Source: Symsagittifera roscoffensis (taxonomy: Eukaryota; Xenacoelomorpha; Acoela; Convolutidae). From it: a DNA stretch of 64,000 bases. The position numbers were made by a program, and so were the translations under genes. Positions 26,955 through 39,139 of this stretch are shown here, piece after piece. The notes beneath the pieces are model-generated. The model was not told the origin of the DNA. It saw only the letters and a program-made list of their open reading frames with translations, and searched no databases. The DNA lies in the NCBI RefSeq assembly GCF_963678635.1, contig NW_026971347.1, positions 1 to 64,000 on the forward strand, read 5' to 3'. Every line of letters starts with the position of its first letter. The stretch's first letter is position 1.

Positions 26955-27710
26955 ATTAATTACATCATATACATATTAATATATATCATACTATGATAGA
27001 ATAATAGTTATAGTATCAATATTAGTATACATTAGTAATATTAGTATAATATTATAGTATAATAGTATTCATATTAATCATATAATATATTATATACTCA
27101 GTCCAGTCTACAGTGGACGTCAAGTCCATGTAAGTTACTTCAAGTATGATATATATATAAATAATATATATAAGTTTATGTAACTGCTACATGATGTACT
27201 AGTAGTACAGTGCTACTAGTTGGTAACTGTTAAAAAGGCTTTGTCCCGGATTCCGGGCCAGAAAAGAATTCAGTCCTCAGATTTCGGCACACAACTTTTT
27301 TGAGATTACACAAAAAAAATTATTGCAAAAAAACGGCCTATATCAAAATCAGTAGTTTACAGTAATTTAGCACACTTGTCCAATGCTTTCTCTGTTACCA
27401 TATCAAAAAATCCGTTTCTCTGAGAAAGTTTCTCTGAAACACGTGGCAGTGCATTGTTATTCACACACACCGTGCAGCGCAGTCGTTTAATTAGTCACCT
27501 GAGCTTTCTGCAGGAGAAACGGCAGGAATAGTATATAACTTTCTCGTGTCTTTTCTCGTAACTTTCTTGTCGGCGAAAAGTTATTGATAACATTGTTTCA
27601 ATTATTTTTCATTTATTCGTTTATTGCAGCGAAGATTATAATCCACCTTCAAACTTTCAAAGTTGAATTTAAATTCAACAATTGTTACAAGTTAAATTTG
27701 TTATTTTCAG
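26955..27710. other. Intergenic region between genes A and B
   Basis: The left part (about 26960-27190) is a TA-rich low-complexity tract rich in atatatta and agtatac phrases. A copy of the subterminal motif (tcccggattccgggcc) is at about 27243. The right part (27530-27710) ends in an excellent splice acceptor, ttattttcag, six bases before the gene B start codon, so gene B probably has an untranslated first exon in this region. No open frame of note. Confidence 0.6.
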
Positions 27711-27716
27711 TAAAAA

Positions 27717-30700
27717 ATGCCAAATCGTCAGAGAACAGAAACTGACAAAACCTGTAATGGTAAGTAATTATAATAATTAAGTGTAAATTAGAATGGTTAA
27801 ACCATCATGATGATACATGAACTTCAGTTGAACTACAGTTATGATTGGTCTTAAACAAAATACACTTTGTGTTTTTGAGTGAATTTAAAGTTCATTTGAT
27901 TGATTTTTTGATTGACAAAAACCTCTAGATTGCATTATAAAGAAAAATAAATTATTTAAATACTGAAATATTGACCGTCAAGTGTGACAATCATTGTCAT
28001 GATACGGCCCGTATAACCGGGTTATACTAAATTACTGAAACCGTTTCGTGACCGTCACGAATCATTCGTGAATGAATTCGTAATTCACGAATTCGTGACG
28101 AATCACTGAAATCAACCATATTAGAACAACCGATATTTACAGGAAAATGGCATGCATGTAACCTGGTAATCAACAAAACTTTTATTGGGTTTTCCAGAAG
28201 CCAGTACTGTAATTAAATTACATCATTTTATTAATCAATAATCATTCACATATAAGAATTTTGCTTCCATCATCCCATGATATATCAGTGATAAACTATA
28301 ACTTTTTTAGAATGTCGTAAAGTCTTTCACTCTACCGGCACGCTCAACCGCCACAGAAGACTAAACGTTTGCCGAGCTAAGCAGGTCAAACGGGAGAGCA
28401 TGCTCCGATGCAGGTTTTGCGGTGTGCCCGAATCTTCTTGGTTCGCGGACATCTATGCAGTTGCTGAACATGCATTGAGTCCCTACTGCTGGAACAAAAT
28501 CAGGAGCAATCGTGTACGAGGAGTCGAAGCAAATTTTCTGGCGCCAACACGAACAAACTTTGATGCAGTCGTGAGAACATGGAAAGGCTGCAAAAAAGCG
28601 TTTTCCCTGGCTGATAGACGTCGAAGCAAGCAGTTTGAAGACGAAGAGTTTCGGTTTGGTAAGGTTTTGTTAGCCCTCAGGCCCTGGGTTGCTTTTGGCC
28701 AACTGGAAAAAATAATTTTGCAATAAAAAATAACCGTTATTTTAGTGACTGCAATAAAATAAAATAATAAAATAATCAATTGCAACTTGAATGTTGAACA
28801 TGATTTTCAACCAATTTTTTTTGTTATGTAAGATTTTGGACTCCAAACTTCGGAAGTCATAGTCAATATAGACAAGTTGTGTTTAGACATGGACGCACTT
28901 GACTCCCAGGTGTTTTATTTGCCCAGTCAACTTCAACAAGCCAAAAAAAAATCAACGAGTTCTCCACTGGCAGGAACAGCACAAATGTTGCCAACAACAT
29001 CCTGTTCAGTGAACCAAGAAAATGCTGAACTTCCACTGGAAGAGGAAGAAGAACCTTCAACGAGTTCTCCACAGGCAGGAATAGCACAAATGTTGCCAAC
29101 AACATCCTGTTCAGTGAACCAAGAAAATGCTGAACTTCCACTGGAAGAGGAAGAAGAACCTTCAACGATTTCTACGAAAAGTCCGGGAACTGCACAGGAA
29201 AAGCTTCCTCTTGAAGAGGAAGAACTGTTTGAAACAGCTGAAGTTGACTCTGAAGTTGAGGATGTCTTTAAGTTCAACTTGAATCTTCTTGATACAGAAG
29301 AACAGCAAAGTTCAACTGCAAACAAGGTAACATTGTTAATCATTAATCTCGAAAAATTCACATATTTTTTCGAGCTTTTGAGAACGATAAAAAAATTGTA
29401 GGCCTGTGAACTGTGAAAAAATGAACTCCATTCTTCATTCAAGAAAAATTATTCTCACTAAACGTGCCAAAAACCAGTACTTTTGAACAAATTTTTTCGA
29501 GCTTTTGAGAACGATAAAAAAGTTGTAGGCATTGGCCTGTGATAAAAATTGGCAATGTTTTGTCATTTAACACTGGATTCCGGGCCTCATGGCTAAAGGT
29601 TTGAACATGAATTCCGAGATCAATTCCTTGCCTAGTTGACAGCATTCGAAAGTGCCATGGATTCCGGAGAGATATTCATTAGGCCCGGAATCCATGGCAC
29701 ATTCGAATGCTGTCAACTATGCAAAAAATTGATCTCGGAATTCATGTTCAAACCTTTAGCCATAAGGCCCGGAATTCAGTGTCAAATGACTAAACATTGC
29801 CAATTTTTATCACAGGCCGATGCCTACAACTTTTTTATCGTTCTCAAAAGCTCGAAAATATTTGTTCAAAAGTACTATTTTTGTTGTAGTACAACCTGTA
29901 GTACAGGATTTTGGCACGTTTAGTGAAAATAATCATTATTTATGATAAAAATAAAAATATGATATTTCTTGAATGAAGGATGGAGTCAATTTTTTTAAAT
30001 GAAGTCACAACGCTGGTTCTTTGGGTTTTTTCAAATGGGTTTGACTCACCCGGACAAACTACCCACTTACTTCCTTTTTTCAGCAAGCAAAACAGACTAG
30101 AGTGGATTCTAAGGCCGCTTCCATCTGGCCTTCTGTAAAGATAGTCTTGCCGAGAGACTCACGCATATTGCATTTGAGGCAACTGGAGAGCTTCACGACT
30201 ATCCAAGATTTACGAAGAGTGTTATCCTGCGTGAGTTTTTTCGTAAAAAATGAAAACTGTTTCACAGAGAAAAAAATTATGTTCACAGGTAAAAATCGCG
30301 AAATCGTTGGTAAGGACAGTTGAAGCGCGACATATCGAAAGAGCCCTTCAGGAAGCAGAGTTTTTGAACTCAGAATATGCTGTTTTTGTTCCTGACGCCT
30401 TTCGATTCAACGGCTTCACGTCAAAAGTGTCACAATCAGTCCTCGACAACCCAAACGTCGTGAAGCTTCTATTGGAAGGTTACAAAAAACCATTAACCCT
30501 CCGCTCGTACGACTCGAATTTCAGGGTTAGTACTACTAACGCTTTAGTACGCTTTCTTTTCAAAAGATTTGCCAACAAAGGTTGCCAGTATAAAATTTTT
30601 ACCATGACCGTCATTCATTCATTCACTAAAAGTTGAGGTTGAAATGTCTCTGGATGATTTTCCGAAATTTTTTCAAATCAATTTCTAATTTCTTACTAAG

Positions 30701-32356
30701 TTATAGTATTGAACCATTCCAGGAACAAACAAGGATAATTGATGGAAAAGAGGTGGTTCAGTTGTTCAGAAAAACACCTCCCATGTTTTACAACATTATT
30801 GACGCTAATGCCGCACATCAAAAAATCACAAAATTTACACAACCGTCATTCCTATCGAGTACCTCGCTGGGACACATTCATTCAAAAAGTTTGCCCGCAG
30901 CATGTCGGCCCAATAAAGAGTCCAACTTTCTTCTCATTTCTCAAGATGGCGCTGTGACAATGTTCCACCAAGATTTTTCCAGCACATCAGTCCTCTATAT
31001 TCTACTGAAAGGATGTAAGACGTTCTTCTTGATAGCCCCGACGAGCATCAACCAGGATCTCTTCGACCAGTTCCTGCAGCAGTCCCGAAGGAAATTTTTC
31101 TTCGGTTCCCATGAAGGCTTGAATATGGGAGGGTGCCAAGCTATCACGCTGAAAGCGCGACAAGGTTTAATCATGCCAGCGAATATGATTCATATGGTGG
31201 AGACGACAGGCGTTTCTGTCGCCTATGGAGTTAACTTCATTTTCAAGAATCATCTTCGTCTGGCCGCTGATACCTTCAAGACAGAACGCGTTCAGAAAAC
31301 AAAGTTCACTGAATGCTACCCTTCTTTCTCGTTCCTTGCGCTTACTCATATTGTGTCTCGAGTACAGTGAGTCGTTTAACATCTTTGAAAGTTTAACATC
31401 ATGTTAAAGAGTCAACTGTGAAAATCTGTGGTTGAAGTTTATAATAATGTAACCTCAAAATCAATAACTGGAATAATATGACAAAATCTATTTTTTTTTG
31501 AAATTTTTGAATTTGTTTACAGAGATGGATCCGACGCAAATGTCGATGAGCTCGCGGCAATTTTTGACGTGTTTCAAATTCTGAAAAAACACGACTCATC
31601 GTTTGCACAACATGTTTCCCTAGTAAAAGACAACGTACGTACAAATTATGCTCAAGTTGAAATATTGAATATTTTTCACACAATTTTATTCATAACGTTT
31701 TGGTAAAACTTCTCTGAGTTTATGACAAAATTAATTTAATATTACTCAGTAATATTACTCATCAAGGCTTGATGTAACTTACATATATATTCAATATATC
31801 AATATATACTATATATAGTATACTATATTTATAGTATAAAGTTGAATATATTTTTTGATGTCATCCAGTATTGTTTTCCAGGATAAATTACTTGCAACTG
31901 GAAACTCTTCGAACCTGGGTAACAACTTCTCCAAAGTTGAACTTTTGGAAAAGCGAATCGAACTCATGATGATGCTGAGGCAAAATGATTGTGTCCTAGT
32001 CAGTCCAGCCCCAAGTCCAAACAAAAAAGTTAAAGGCAAATCCTTCAACCTGACAGCCGTTTATGCCAATCACTGTATATTGCTCAAAAAAATCTTCTGC
32101 TCCCTAGCGACCGCATTTAACGTGTTATTTTTCTCTCGATTATTCGAACATGAAACAATAACCTTCGATGTGGAGTCCACTTTCTACCAAATTCTGTGTA
32201 AATACGCCTTTTCAACTCCTTCGCGGCGCGCAGTTATCATTGTGAGTGACCGTCAAAGTGACTTTATGATGATAATTTATAACTTACGTCATTGAATGAC
32301 GTTATGATGATGATTATGATTATACTGTAATTTTTTTTCAGTACTGCTTGTACTGA
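27717..32356 (+). CDS. Gene B: zinc-finger JmjC (KDM2/KDM7-like) histone demethylase, complete
   Basis: Nine exons: 27717-27759, 28311-28658, 28833-29326, 30084-30230, 30289-30525, 30723-31366, 31523-31634, 31882-32241, 32342-32356. All borders are GT-AG and all phases join, giving 799 residues with no stop. Residues 13-35 form a C2HC finger (C13, C16, H29, C35) split by intron 1; a second follows (C48, C51, H68, C74). A Ser/Glu-rich linker with two 35-residue repeats comes next, then the JmjC domain: H505-x-D507, K522 and H580, which are the Fe(II) ligands and the 2-oxoglutarate lysine. The phrases around them (FHQDF, LLKGCKTFFLI, FFFGS, MIHMVETTG) resemble the KDM2/KDM7 branch, which removes methyl groups from histone lysines in the nucleus. 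The fingers suggest sequence-specific DNA binding. No PHD or CXXC domain is visible. The substrate is inferred. Confidence 0.85.
28952..29161 (+). repeat. Two 105-bp coding repeats in gene B linker
   Basis: Bases 28952-29056 and 29057-29161 are near-identical, each starting tcaacgagttctcc and ending in a run of gaggaagaagaa codons. They encode two 35-residue Ser/Thr/Glu-rich units, and a partial third start follows at 29162. The repeat keeps the reading frame. Confidence 0.9.
29415..29998. repeat. Long palindrome (foldback) in intron 3 of gene B
   Basis: The left arm (about 29415-29668) is the imperfect reverse complement of the right arm (about 29676-29998). Landmarks pair in mirror order: tgaatgaag/cttcattca outside, ggcacgtt/aacgtgcc, ttgtaggcat/atgcctacaa, attggcaatg/cattgccaat, and gacagcattcg/cgaatgctgtc near the centre. 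The loop is about gagagatattca around 29672. It contains the element's subterminal motif. It looks like a foldback or MITE-type insert, or a rearranged pair of element ends. Single-arm copies lie in the gene D intron (33055-33545) and at 36232-36558. Confidence 0.8.
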
Positions 32357-32579
32357 CACTGTCAAAAAAACATAGCTTAAAGCTCTTACTATGAGCCTCA
32401 TGAGAAACATTTCCAATTGAAGTGTTTGCAAACAATTTGTTTTCTTTTCATTTAATAGAGAGAAAAAATTGATTGCCAATTTTCGGATTTGAAAAAAGTT
32501 ACATTGTCAAGGTTTGAAGTTTATGAAACTTTAATTGATCACATTCACGCGAAAACATTGAAACTTTGAACTAGTTGAA

Positions 32580-34673
32580 CTAACAAAAATAATGGGGTTT
32601 TGACTGTTCTAAGTTGTGTGAAAAAAGAGTCCGGTAGTCTTCTTCACTTGCGTAGTGGCCTGTGCACGTTTGAACGTTGCATCGTAAGTTGAAACTTGTG
32701 AATTCACGGTGTTCTGTAATCCTTAAATACTTTATAAGTGTATCATGACTATTGTCTTTTTGTGCGGGCAATACATCCCACCTGCTACCCAACACAGAAT
32801 CCCAAGATTTGTGGCAGCCTCGAATTCCTTCGGATATTGCTGCACTAAACTTGACCACTTCCTTTTGGGATTCTGTCGAAAAACCCCTTACTTGTCTTGT
32901 TAGTTTGGTCACGGGTCCAAGATTGAAAGTGATGGAGTTTTTGTCCCTAGCCAGTCCAACAGCACGTTTCAAGGCGGAAAACACCGCAAACGATAAATTG
33001 ATTGGATGTTCAATTGCATTGAAGTCACACGTTTCATGCTGAAATGTTACAAAATTAGTCACGTGCCAAAATCCAGAACTTTTGAATAAAAGTATTTGAG
33101 TTTTTGAAAACGATAAAAATTGTAGGCATTAGCCTGTGTTTTCACGTGCCAAAATCCTGTACTTTTGAACAAAAGTATTTCAGTTTTTGAAAACGATAAA
33201 AAAAATTGTAGGCATTAGCCTGTGATAAAAATTGGCAATGTTTTGTCATTTGACACTGGATTCCGGGCCTTATGGCTAAAGGTTTGAACATGAACTCCTA
33301 GTTCGTTTCTCAGTCGTAAGCATTGTAAAATTCCATGGAATCCGGGACGTGACAAATTCGGAATGTTTCAAAAGAAAATTGTAGGCCTTAGCCTGTGATA
33401 AAAATTGGCAATGTTTTGTCATTTGACACTGGATTCCGGGCCTTATGGCTAAAGGTTTGAACATGAATTCCTAGTTTTATTTCCCAGTCGTAAGCATTGT
33501 TAAATTTCATGGAATCGGGGACAATAAAAATTCGGAATGTTTCATTAAAAAAACTTTACCTTGAGGTAGTCTTCACAAGCTAGCTGAACCAAGAGTGCAG
33601 GCATCCCTATAGAAATGTCCTCTTTATTTATGCATGTCAACTGTGCAAAGGCCTTTTTTGTCCTTCCTTCAAACTCCAAGCTGTCTACTCTGCAGTTTTC
33701 CCCTCCATAGAAAGCAGTTGATCCAACCTGAGAAACAAAGAATTGAATTTTTATACAAAATATTTTGATCGGGCGCTGAGACATATATTCCTAACTTTAT
33801 GACATCTGAAAAATCGCGGCAAACACTTCCAATGCTTGTAATTATTTTGTTAACAAACCTTGAGGACACCGTTGGAACAAGGGACAAAGGTCAAAGGCAC
33901 TATGTCTTCTGTGGCTTCGAGAAGTGTCAGCATGTCAATTTCTTTTTTGTCTTTTTTTAGCTCTTTTTGTAGGATTACGTTGATGATCCTGAACCTCACG
34001 TAGCTCCAAAACTAAAGTAGCCGTGTCACAAAAAGATGTCTGAAACAATTCACGATTTCAAACAGATTATGAATGAAGTTAAAATATGTTTTTCAATTTC
34101 AGCTATTCAAAAAAACTTCTTTTGAAGTTGAACTTCTTTCCGAGTGATGTTTTGAAAGATTATTTTCAAAGCGAATAAGTACCTCAGATGTAAGCGTATC
34201 TTCAAAGAGCCCTTGATTTTGAAGTTGATTGTATTTTACAACCAATATGTTAGCCTCTGGTTCTTCTCGGGGGTTTTCATCCGAGTCCAAAATTCTCAAT
34301 GTACATTCCCGTTTGAAAGGATCGTTGTACAGTCAACGCAATCTGTTTCACAAGCAGCACAGAAAAAAAACATCTGTATTGCGAGTTAAGCGTCTTGGGT
34401 TGAACAGAACTGGATCTTTTTTGTTTCTCTTTTAGCCCTACCTGGCTCTTCAACAACTTTGATTGTCTTTCTTATTTTCCAATGTTTCATCCTCCGACTG
34501 TCGCGAAGGTCTTCTGGAATTGTTATCTGTACGGGTGGACCCTTCCATTCAGTCCATTTGACACTCACACCCCAGTTACTAATGAAACCCAGTATTCTAG
34601 CGGCTTCCCAAATGTACGTCACTTCATCAAGAACTTGCCCTTCTTCTTTTTCCTTGAACAATGATGGAAGCAT
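32580..34673 (-). CDS. Gene D, copy 1: unrecognised five-exon gene
   Basis: Minus-strand exons are 34442-34673 (start codon at 34673), 34183-34342, 33859-34011, 33560-33727 and 32580-33038 (stop). Borders are GT-AG, and exons 3-5 join in frame. The product would be about 390 residues, with no domain I recognise. Notable segments are an N-terminal W-rich stretch (GVSVKWTEWKGPPVQI), a charged K/E stretch at the start of exon 3, and a Cys/His-containing C-terminus (CNVQTCTGHY) that could hold a metal but matches no standard finger. Exon 2 appears to lack one base near 34331-34335: the canonical acceptor enters the wrong frame and meets a stop, while the downstream coding frame is clear. Both copies share this, so it predates the duplication. 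The gene is convergent with B and divergent from C. Confidence 0.55.
33039..33559. repeat. Gene D intron filled with single-arm copies of the foldback repeat
   Basis: The intron contains two direct copies of acgtgccaaaatcc...ttgtaggcattagcctgtg (from about 33060 and 33157) and then two copies of attggcaatgttttgtc...ggattccgggcc...atggctaaaggtttgaac (about 33230-33300 and 33405-33475). All are related to the left arm of the palindrome at 29415. The same arrangement recurs in the duplicate at 39599-40119. Confidence 0.8.
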
Positions 34674-34813
34674 CTTGTAGGAGCAATTTTATCTAAATGA
34701 ATAATATTTAGTACAATCATTGTACTCATGATGAGTAATTGTCATGATGAGTATATTTTTTAACAACCAATTTAAACCTTTATGTTTAACCGCATAAAAC
34801 GACTATTGAAACG

Positions 34814-34998
34814 ATAATTGAAGTTCAATTGGTGTTCAATTGGTACTCAAATTGGTTGTGATAATATGCTATATTATACTATATTATATTATTGCAGTAA
34901 TTCAGCAATTAAGAGTCAATTATACACTGTATAATATAATATAGTATAATATGGCATATTATCACAACCAATTTGAGTACCAATTGAACTTCAATTAT
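34814..34998. repeat. Hairpin between divergent genes D and C, copy 1
   Basis: Left arm 34814-34890 (ataattgaagttcaattgg ... atattatatt) pairs with right arm 34933-34998. The right arm is missing 11 bases relative to the duplicate, which keeps the full arm and so shows the older state. It occupies the shared upstream region of two divergent genes, so it may touch their promoters. Confidence 0.85.
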
Positions 34999-35043
34999 TG
35001 AAAAATACTATTATTAGTAAGTTGTTAGTAACACCCTCCGAGG

Positions 35044-36186
35044 GTGATTCATTCGATTCTGCAATCCTTTCTAGTCACTTCTCATTTCATTCCAAGTTTC
35101 GTTAACTTGAACTATGGACTCGAACTTCCTGCTGTGAATACTGCGCAACTTGAAACTCCTGTTTTCCATAGAGATCATAATGAACCTCCATCTAGTCAAC
35201 AGTCTGTTACTAACAGATGTAGTACATCTCGGAGTTTCGACCAAAATTTTGCACAGCTCCCATCTGTGGAAGTTCCTTTAGGAACCCCCATCCGATTCGG
35301 CCCTATGCCCTATGCTGAACCTTGTACAATTATTACAGATGTTAATCATAATGACAATACTTACCACACATTGGAGACTCCGCAGCAAGTGTCTTCTCGA
35401 AGTGAAGGGTATTCAAACTTCATTAGCCCAATGCCAGTGGTGTACCCACACTTTGATCCCGCGTTTTTTCATAGAAATCAAATTGCCAGCCAGCCCACTG
35501 ATCATCATGATGATTACACTGCCAATGGAACAGAACTCAGTGCTTTTTTTCTCAACCTTCAGAATCAACTCCTTCAAACCAGCATGCATCAACTTTGTCA
35601 TGGGAAATACCTCTGTTCACGCCGCAGTCGGTGACTGCCACTCAGGCTGGCAGTTCAAGTACAGAGCCTCCGACTGAGTCTTCATCTGAGAATATGGCAA
35701 AACGAGTTATTTCAACGAACAATGACTCGCAAACCGAGGTAAGATTCCTTTTGTTTTGAAACAAAAAGCATTTTTGCTGCTCAAACCGTGAAGAGTTGGA
35801 AACTTTCAGCTAATGTTTTTGTTCACTTTTGAAGTTCAACTAAAAGTTTTTGTTTTGAGTTTAGATAGCTGCAAAACTTGCACGCGTTCAAGAACAACTT
35901 GAAGCTGCTTCGTCCAAAGACGACCAAAATGAACATTGCGAGAGGCAAGAAATCGAAACACTTGTTAAAGAGCACTTGGATGTTTTCCAAGAATCGGGTT
36001 TTTTAACCCATAAACAACGTGTTTCGTTATTTCAACTTGTGACAGCCTTCTTATACTGTTATGTCGTGCCATCAATGCTAGAAAAAATCATAAGCTGCAT
36101 GTCTGTTCATGCAGTTGCACAAGCGTTTGTGGCATTGTCAGATGAGGACAATACTTTTACAACGGTTTCAATTGAACCAAGTGAAA
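35044..36186 (+). pseudogene. Gene C, copy 1: lacks its last exon
   Basis: Coding pieces are about 35044-35738 and 35865-36186, matching the complete copy at 41615-42756. The final exon of that copy (58 residues) is absent because the duplication junction falls in the last intron at about 36231. If transcribed and spliced onward to the next available acceptor (36643), the product would leave frame and stop within a few codons; unspliced, it stops at 36200. The same T7 frame break as in the complete copy lies near 35543-35549. Confidence 0.65.
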
Positions 36187-36643
36187 GTGAGTCATCTTGA
36201 ATTTGTTCCGTATAACTTTTTTTCAATAGGCATATTCATTAGGCCCGGAATCCATGGCACTTTCGAATGCTGTCAACTATGCAAAAAATTGATCTCGGAA
36301 TTCATGTTCAAACCTTTAGCCATAAGGCCCGGAATTCAGTGTCAAATGACTAAACATTGCCAATTTTTATCACAGGCCGATGCCTACAACTTTTTTATCG
36401 TTCTCAAAAGCTCGAAAATATTTGTTCAAAAGTACTATTTTTGTTGTAGTACAACCTGTAGTACAGGATTTTGGCACGTTTAGTGAAAATAATCATTATT
36501 TATGATAGAAATAAAAATATGATATTTCTTGAATGAAGGATGGAGTCAATTTTTTTAAATGAAGTCACAACGCTGGTTCTTTGGGTTTTTTCAAATGGGT
36601 TTGACTCACCCGGACAAACTACCCACTTACTTCCTTTTTTCAG

Positions 36644-38916
36644 CAAGCAAAACAGACTAGAGTGGATTCTAAGGCCGCTTCCATCTGGCCTTCTGTAAAG
36701 ATAGTCTTGCCGAGAGACTCACGCATATTGCATTTGAGGCAACTGGAGAGCTTCACGACTATCCAAGATTTACGAAGAGTGTTATCCTGCGTGAGTTTTT
36801 TCGTAAAAAATGAAAACTGTTTCACAGAGAAAAAAATTATGTTCACAGGTAAAAATCGCGAAATCGTTGGTAAGGACAGTTGAAGCGCGACATATCGAAA
36901 GAGCCCTTCAGGAAGCAGAGTTTTTGAACTCAGAATATGCTGTTTTTGTTCCTGACGCCTTTCGATTCAACGGCTTCACGTCAAAAGTGTCACAATCAGT
37001 CCTCGACAACCCAAACGTCGTGAAGCTTCTATTGGAAGGTTACAAAAAACCATTAACCCTCCGCTCGTACGACTCGAATTTCAGGGTTAGTACTACTAAC
37101 GCTTTAGTACGCTTTCTTTTCAAAAGATTTGCCAACAAAGGTTGCCAGTATAAAATTTTTACCATGACCGTCATTCATTCATTCACTAAAAGTTGAGGTT
37201 GAAATGTCTCTGGATGATTTTCCGAAATTTTTTCAAATCAATTTCTAATTTCTTACTAAGTTATAGTATTGAACCATTCCAGGAACAAACAAGGATAATT
37301 GATGGAAAAGAGGTGGTTCAGTTGTTCAGAAAAACACCTCCCATGTTTTACAACATTATTGACGCTAATGCCGCACATCAAAAAATCACAAAATTTACAC
37401 AACCGTCATTCCTATCGAGTACCTCGCTGGGACACATTCATTCAAAAAGTTTGCCCGCAGCATGTCGGCCCAATAAAGAGTCCAACTTTCTTCTCATTTC
37501 TCAAGATGGCGCTGTGACAATGTTCCACCAAGATTTTTCCAGCACATCAGTCCTCTATATTCTACTGAAAGGATGTAAGACGTTCTTCTTGATAGCCCCG
37601 ACGAGCATCAACCAGGATCTCTTCAACCAGTTCCTGCAGCAGTCCCGAAGGAAATTTTTCTTCGGTTCCCATGAAGGCTTGAATATGGGAGGGTGCCAAG
37701 CTATCACGCTGAAAGCGCGACAAGGTTTAATCATGCCAGCGAATATGATTCATATGGTGGAGACGACAGGCGTTTCTGTCGCCTATGGAGTTAACTTCAT
37801 TTTCAAGAATCATCTTCGTCTGGCCGCTGATACCTTCAAGACAGAACGCGTTCAGAAAACAAAGTTCACTGAATGCTACCCTTCTTTCTCGTTCCTTGCG
37901 CTTACTCATATTGTGTCTCGAGTACAGTGAGTCGTTTAACATCTTTGAAAGTTTAACATCATGTTAAAGAGTCAACTGTGAAAATCTGTGGTTGAAGTTT
38001 ATAATAATGTAACCTCAAAATCAATAACTGGAATAATATGACAAAATCTATTTTTTTTTGAAATTTTTGAATTTGTTTACAGAGATGGATCCGACGCAAA
38101 TGTCGATGAGCTCGCGGCAATTTTTGACGTGTTTCAAATTCTGAAAAAACACGACTCATCGTTTGCACAACATGTTTCCCTAGTAAAAGACAACGTACGT
38201 ACAAATTATGCTCAAGTTGAAATATTGAATATTTTTCACACAATTTTATTCATAACGTTTTGGTAAAACTTCTCTGAGTTTATGACAAAATTAATTTAAT
38301 ATTACTCAGTAATATTACTCATCAAGGCTTGATGTAACTTACATATATATTCAATATATCAATATATACTATATATAGTATACTATATTTATAGTATAAA
38401 GTTGAATATATTTTTTGATGTCATCCAGTATTGTTTTCCAGGATAAATTACTTGCAACTGGAAACTCTTCGAACCTGGGTAACAACTTCTCCAAAGTTGA
38501 ACTTTTGGAAAAGCGAATCGAACTCATGATGATGCTGAGGCAACATGATTGTGTCCTAGTCAGTCCAGCCCCAAGTCCAAACAAAAAAGTTAAAGGCAAA
38601 TCCTTCAACCTGACAGCCGTTTATGCCAATCACTGTATATTGCTCAAAAAAATCTTCTGCTCCCTAGCGACCGCATTTAACGTGTTATTTTTCTCTCGAT
38701 TATTCGAACATGAAACAATAACCTTCGATGTGGAGTCCACTTTCTACCAAATTCTGTGTAAATACGCCTTTTCAACTCCTTCGCGGCGCGCAGTTATCAT
38801 TGTGAGTGACCGTCAAAGTGACTTTATGATGATAATTTATAACTTACGTCATTGAATGACGTTATGATGATGATTATGATTATACTGTAATTTTCTTTCA
38901 GTACTGCTTGTACTGA
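36644..38916 (+). pseudogene. Gene B, copy 2: JmjC domain without zinc-finger exons
   Basis: Exons 36644-36790, 36849-37085, 37283-37926, 38083-38194, 38442-38801 and 38902-38916 match exons 4-9 of the complete gene at an offset of 6560 and remain open. Exons 1-3, with the start codon, both zinc fingers and the acidic repeats, are missing because the duplication began in intron 3. The iron and 2-oxoglutarate residues are unchanged. No new start or promoter is evident, so this is probably a dead 5'-truncated copy, though a JmjC-only product from an internal start cannot be excluded. Confidence 0.75.
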
Positions 38917-39139
38917 CACTGTCAAAAAAACATAGCTTAAAGCTCTTACTATGAGCCTCATGAGAAACATTTCCAATTGAAGTGTTTGCAAACAATTTGT
39001 TTTCTTTTCATTTAATAGAGAGAAAAAATTGATTGCCAATTTTCGGATTTGAAAAAAGTTACATTGTCAAGGTTTGAAGTTTATGAAACTTTAATTGATC
39101 ACATTCACGCGAAAACATTGAAACTTTGAACTAGTTGAA

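Larger units (their letters stand above)
29672..36231. repeat. 6.56-kb tandem duplication, copy 1
   Basis: This block matches 36232 to about 42800 at an offset of 6560 bases, rising to 6571 after an 11-bp difference near 34980. It covers gene B from the end of intron 3, all of gene D and the first three-quarters of gene C. Only scattered substitutions separate the copies, for example D against N in the JmjC domain near 31073/37625 and an N to H change near 31984/38544. The duplication is therefore recent. Both copies lie inside the terminal repeats, so it happened within the element. Confidence 0.95.

Noticed and set aside
28483-29442. Minus-strand open frames opposite gene B exons 2 and 3
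   Set aside because: They are antisense shadows of the zinc-finger and acidic-repeat exons, whose plus-strand splice phases are consistent.
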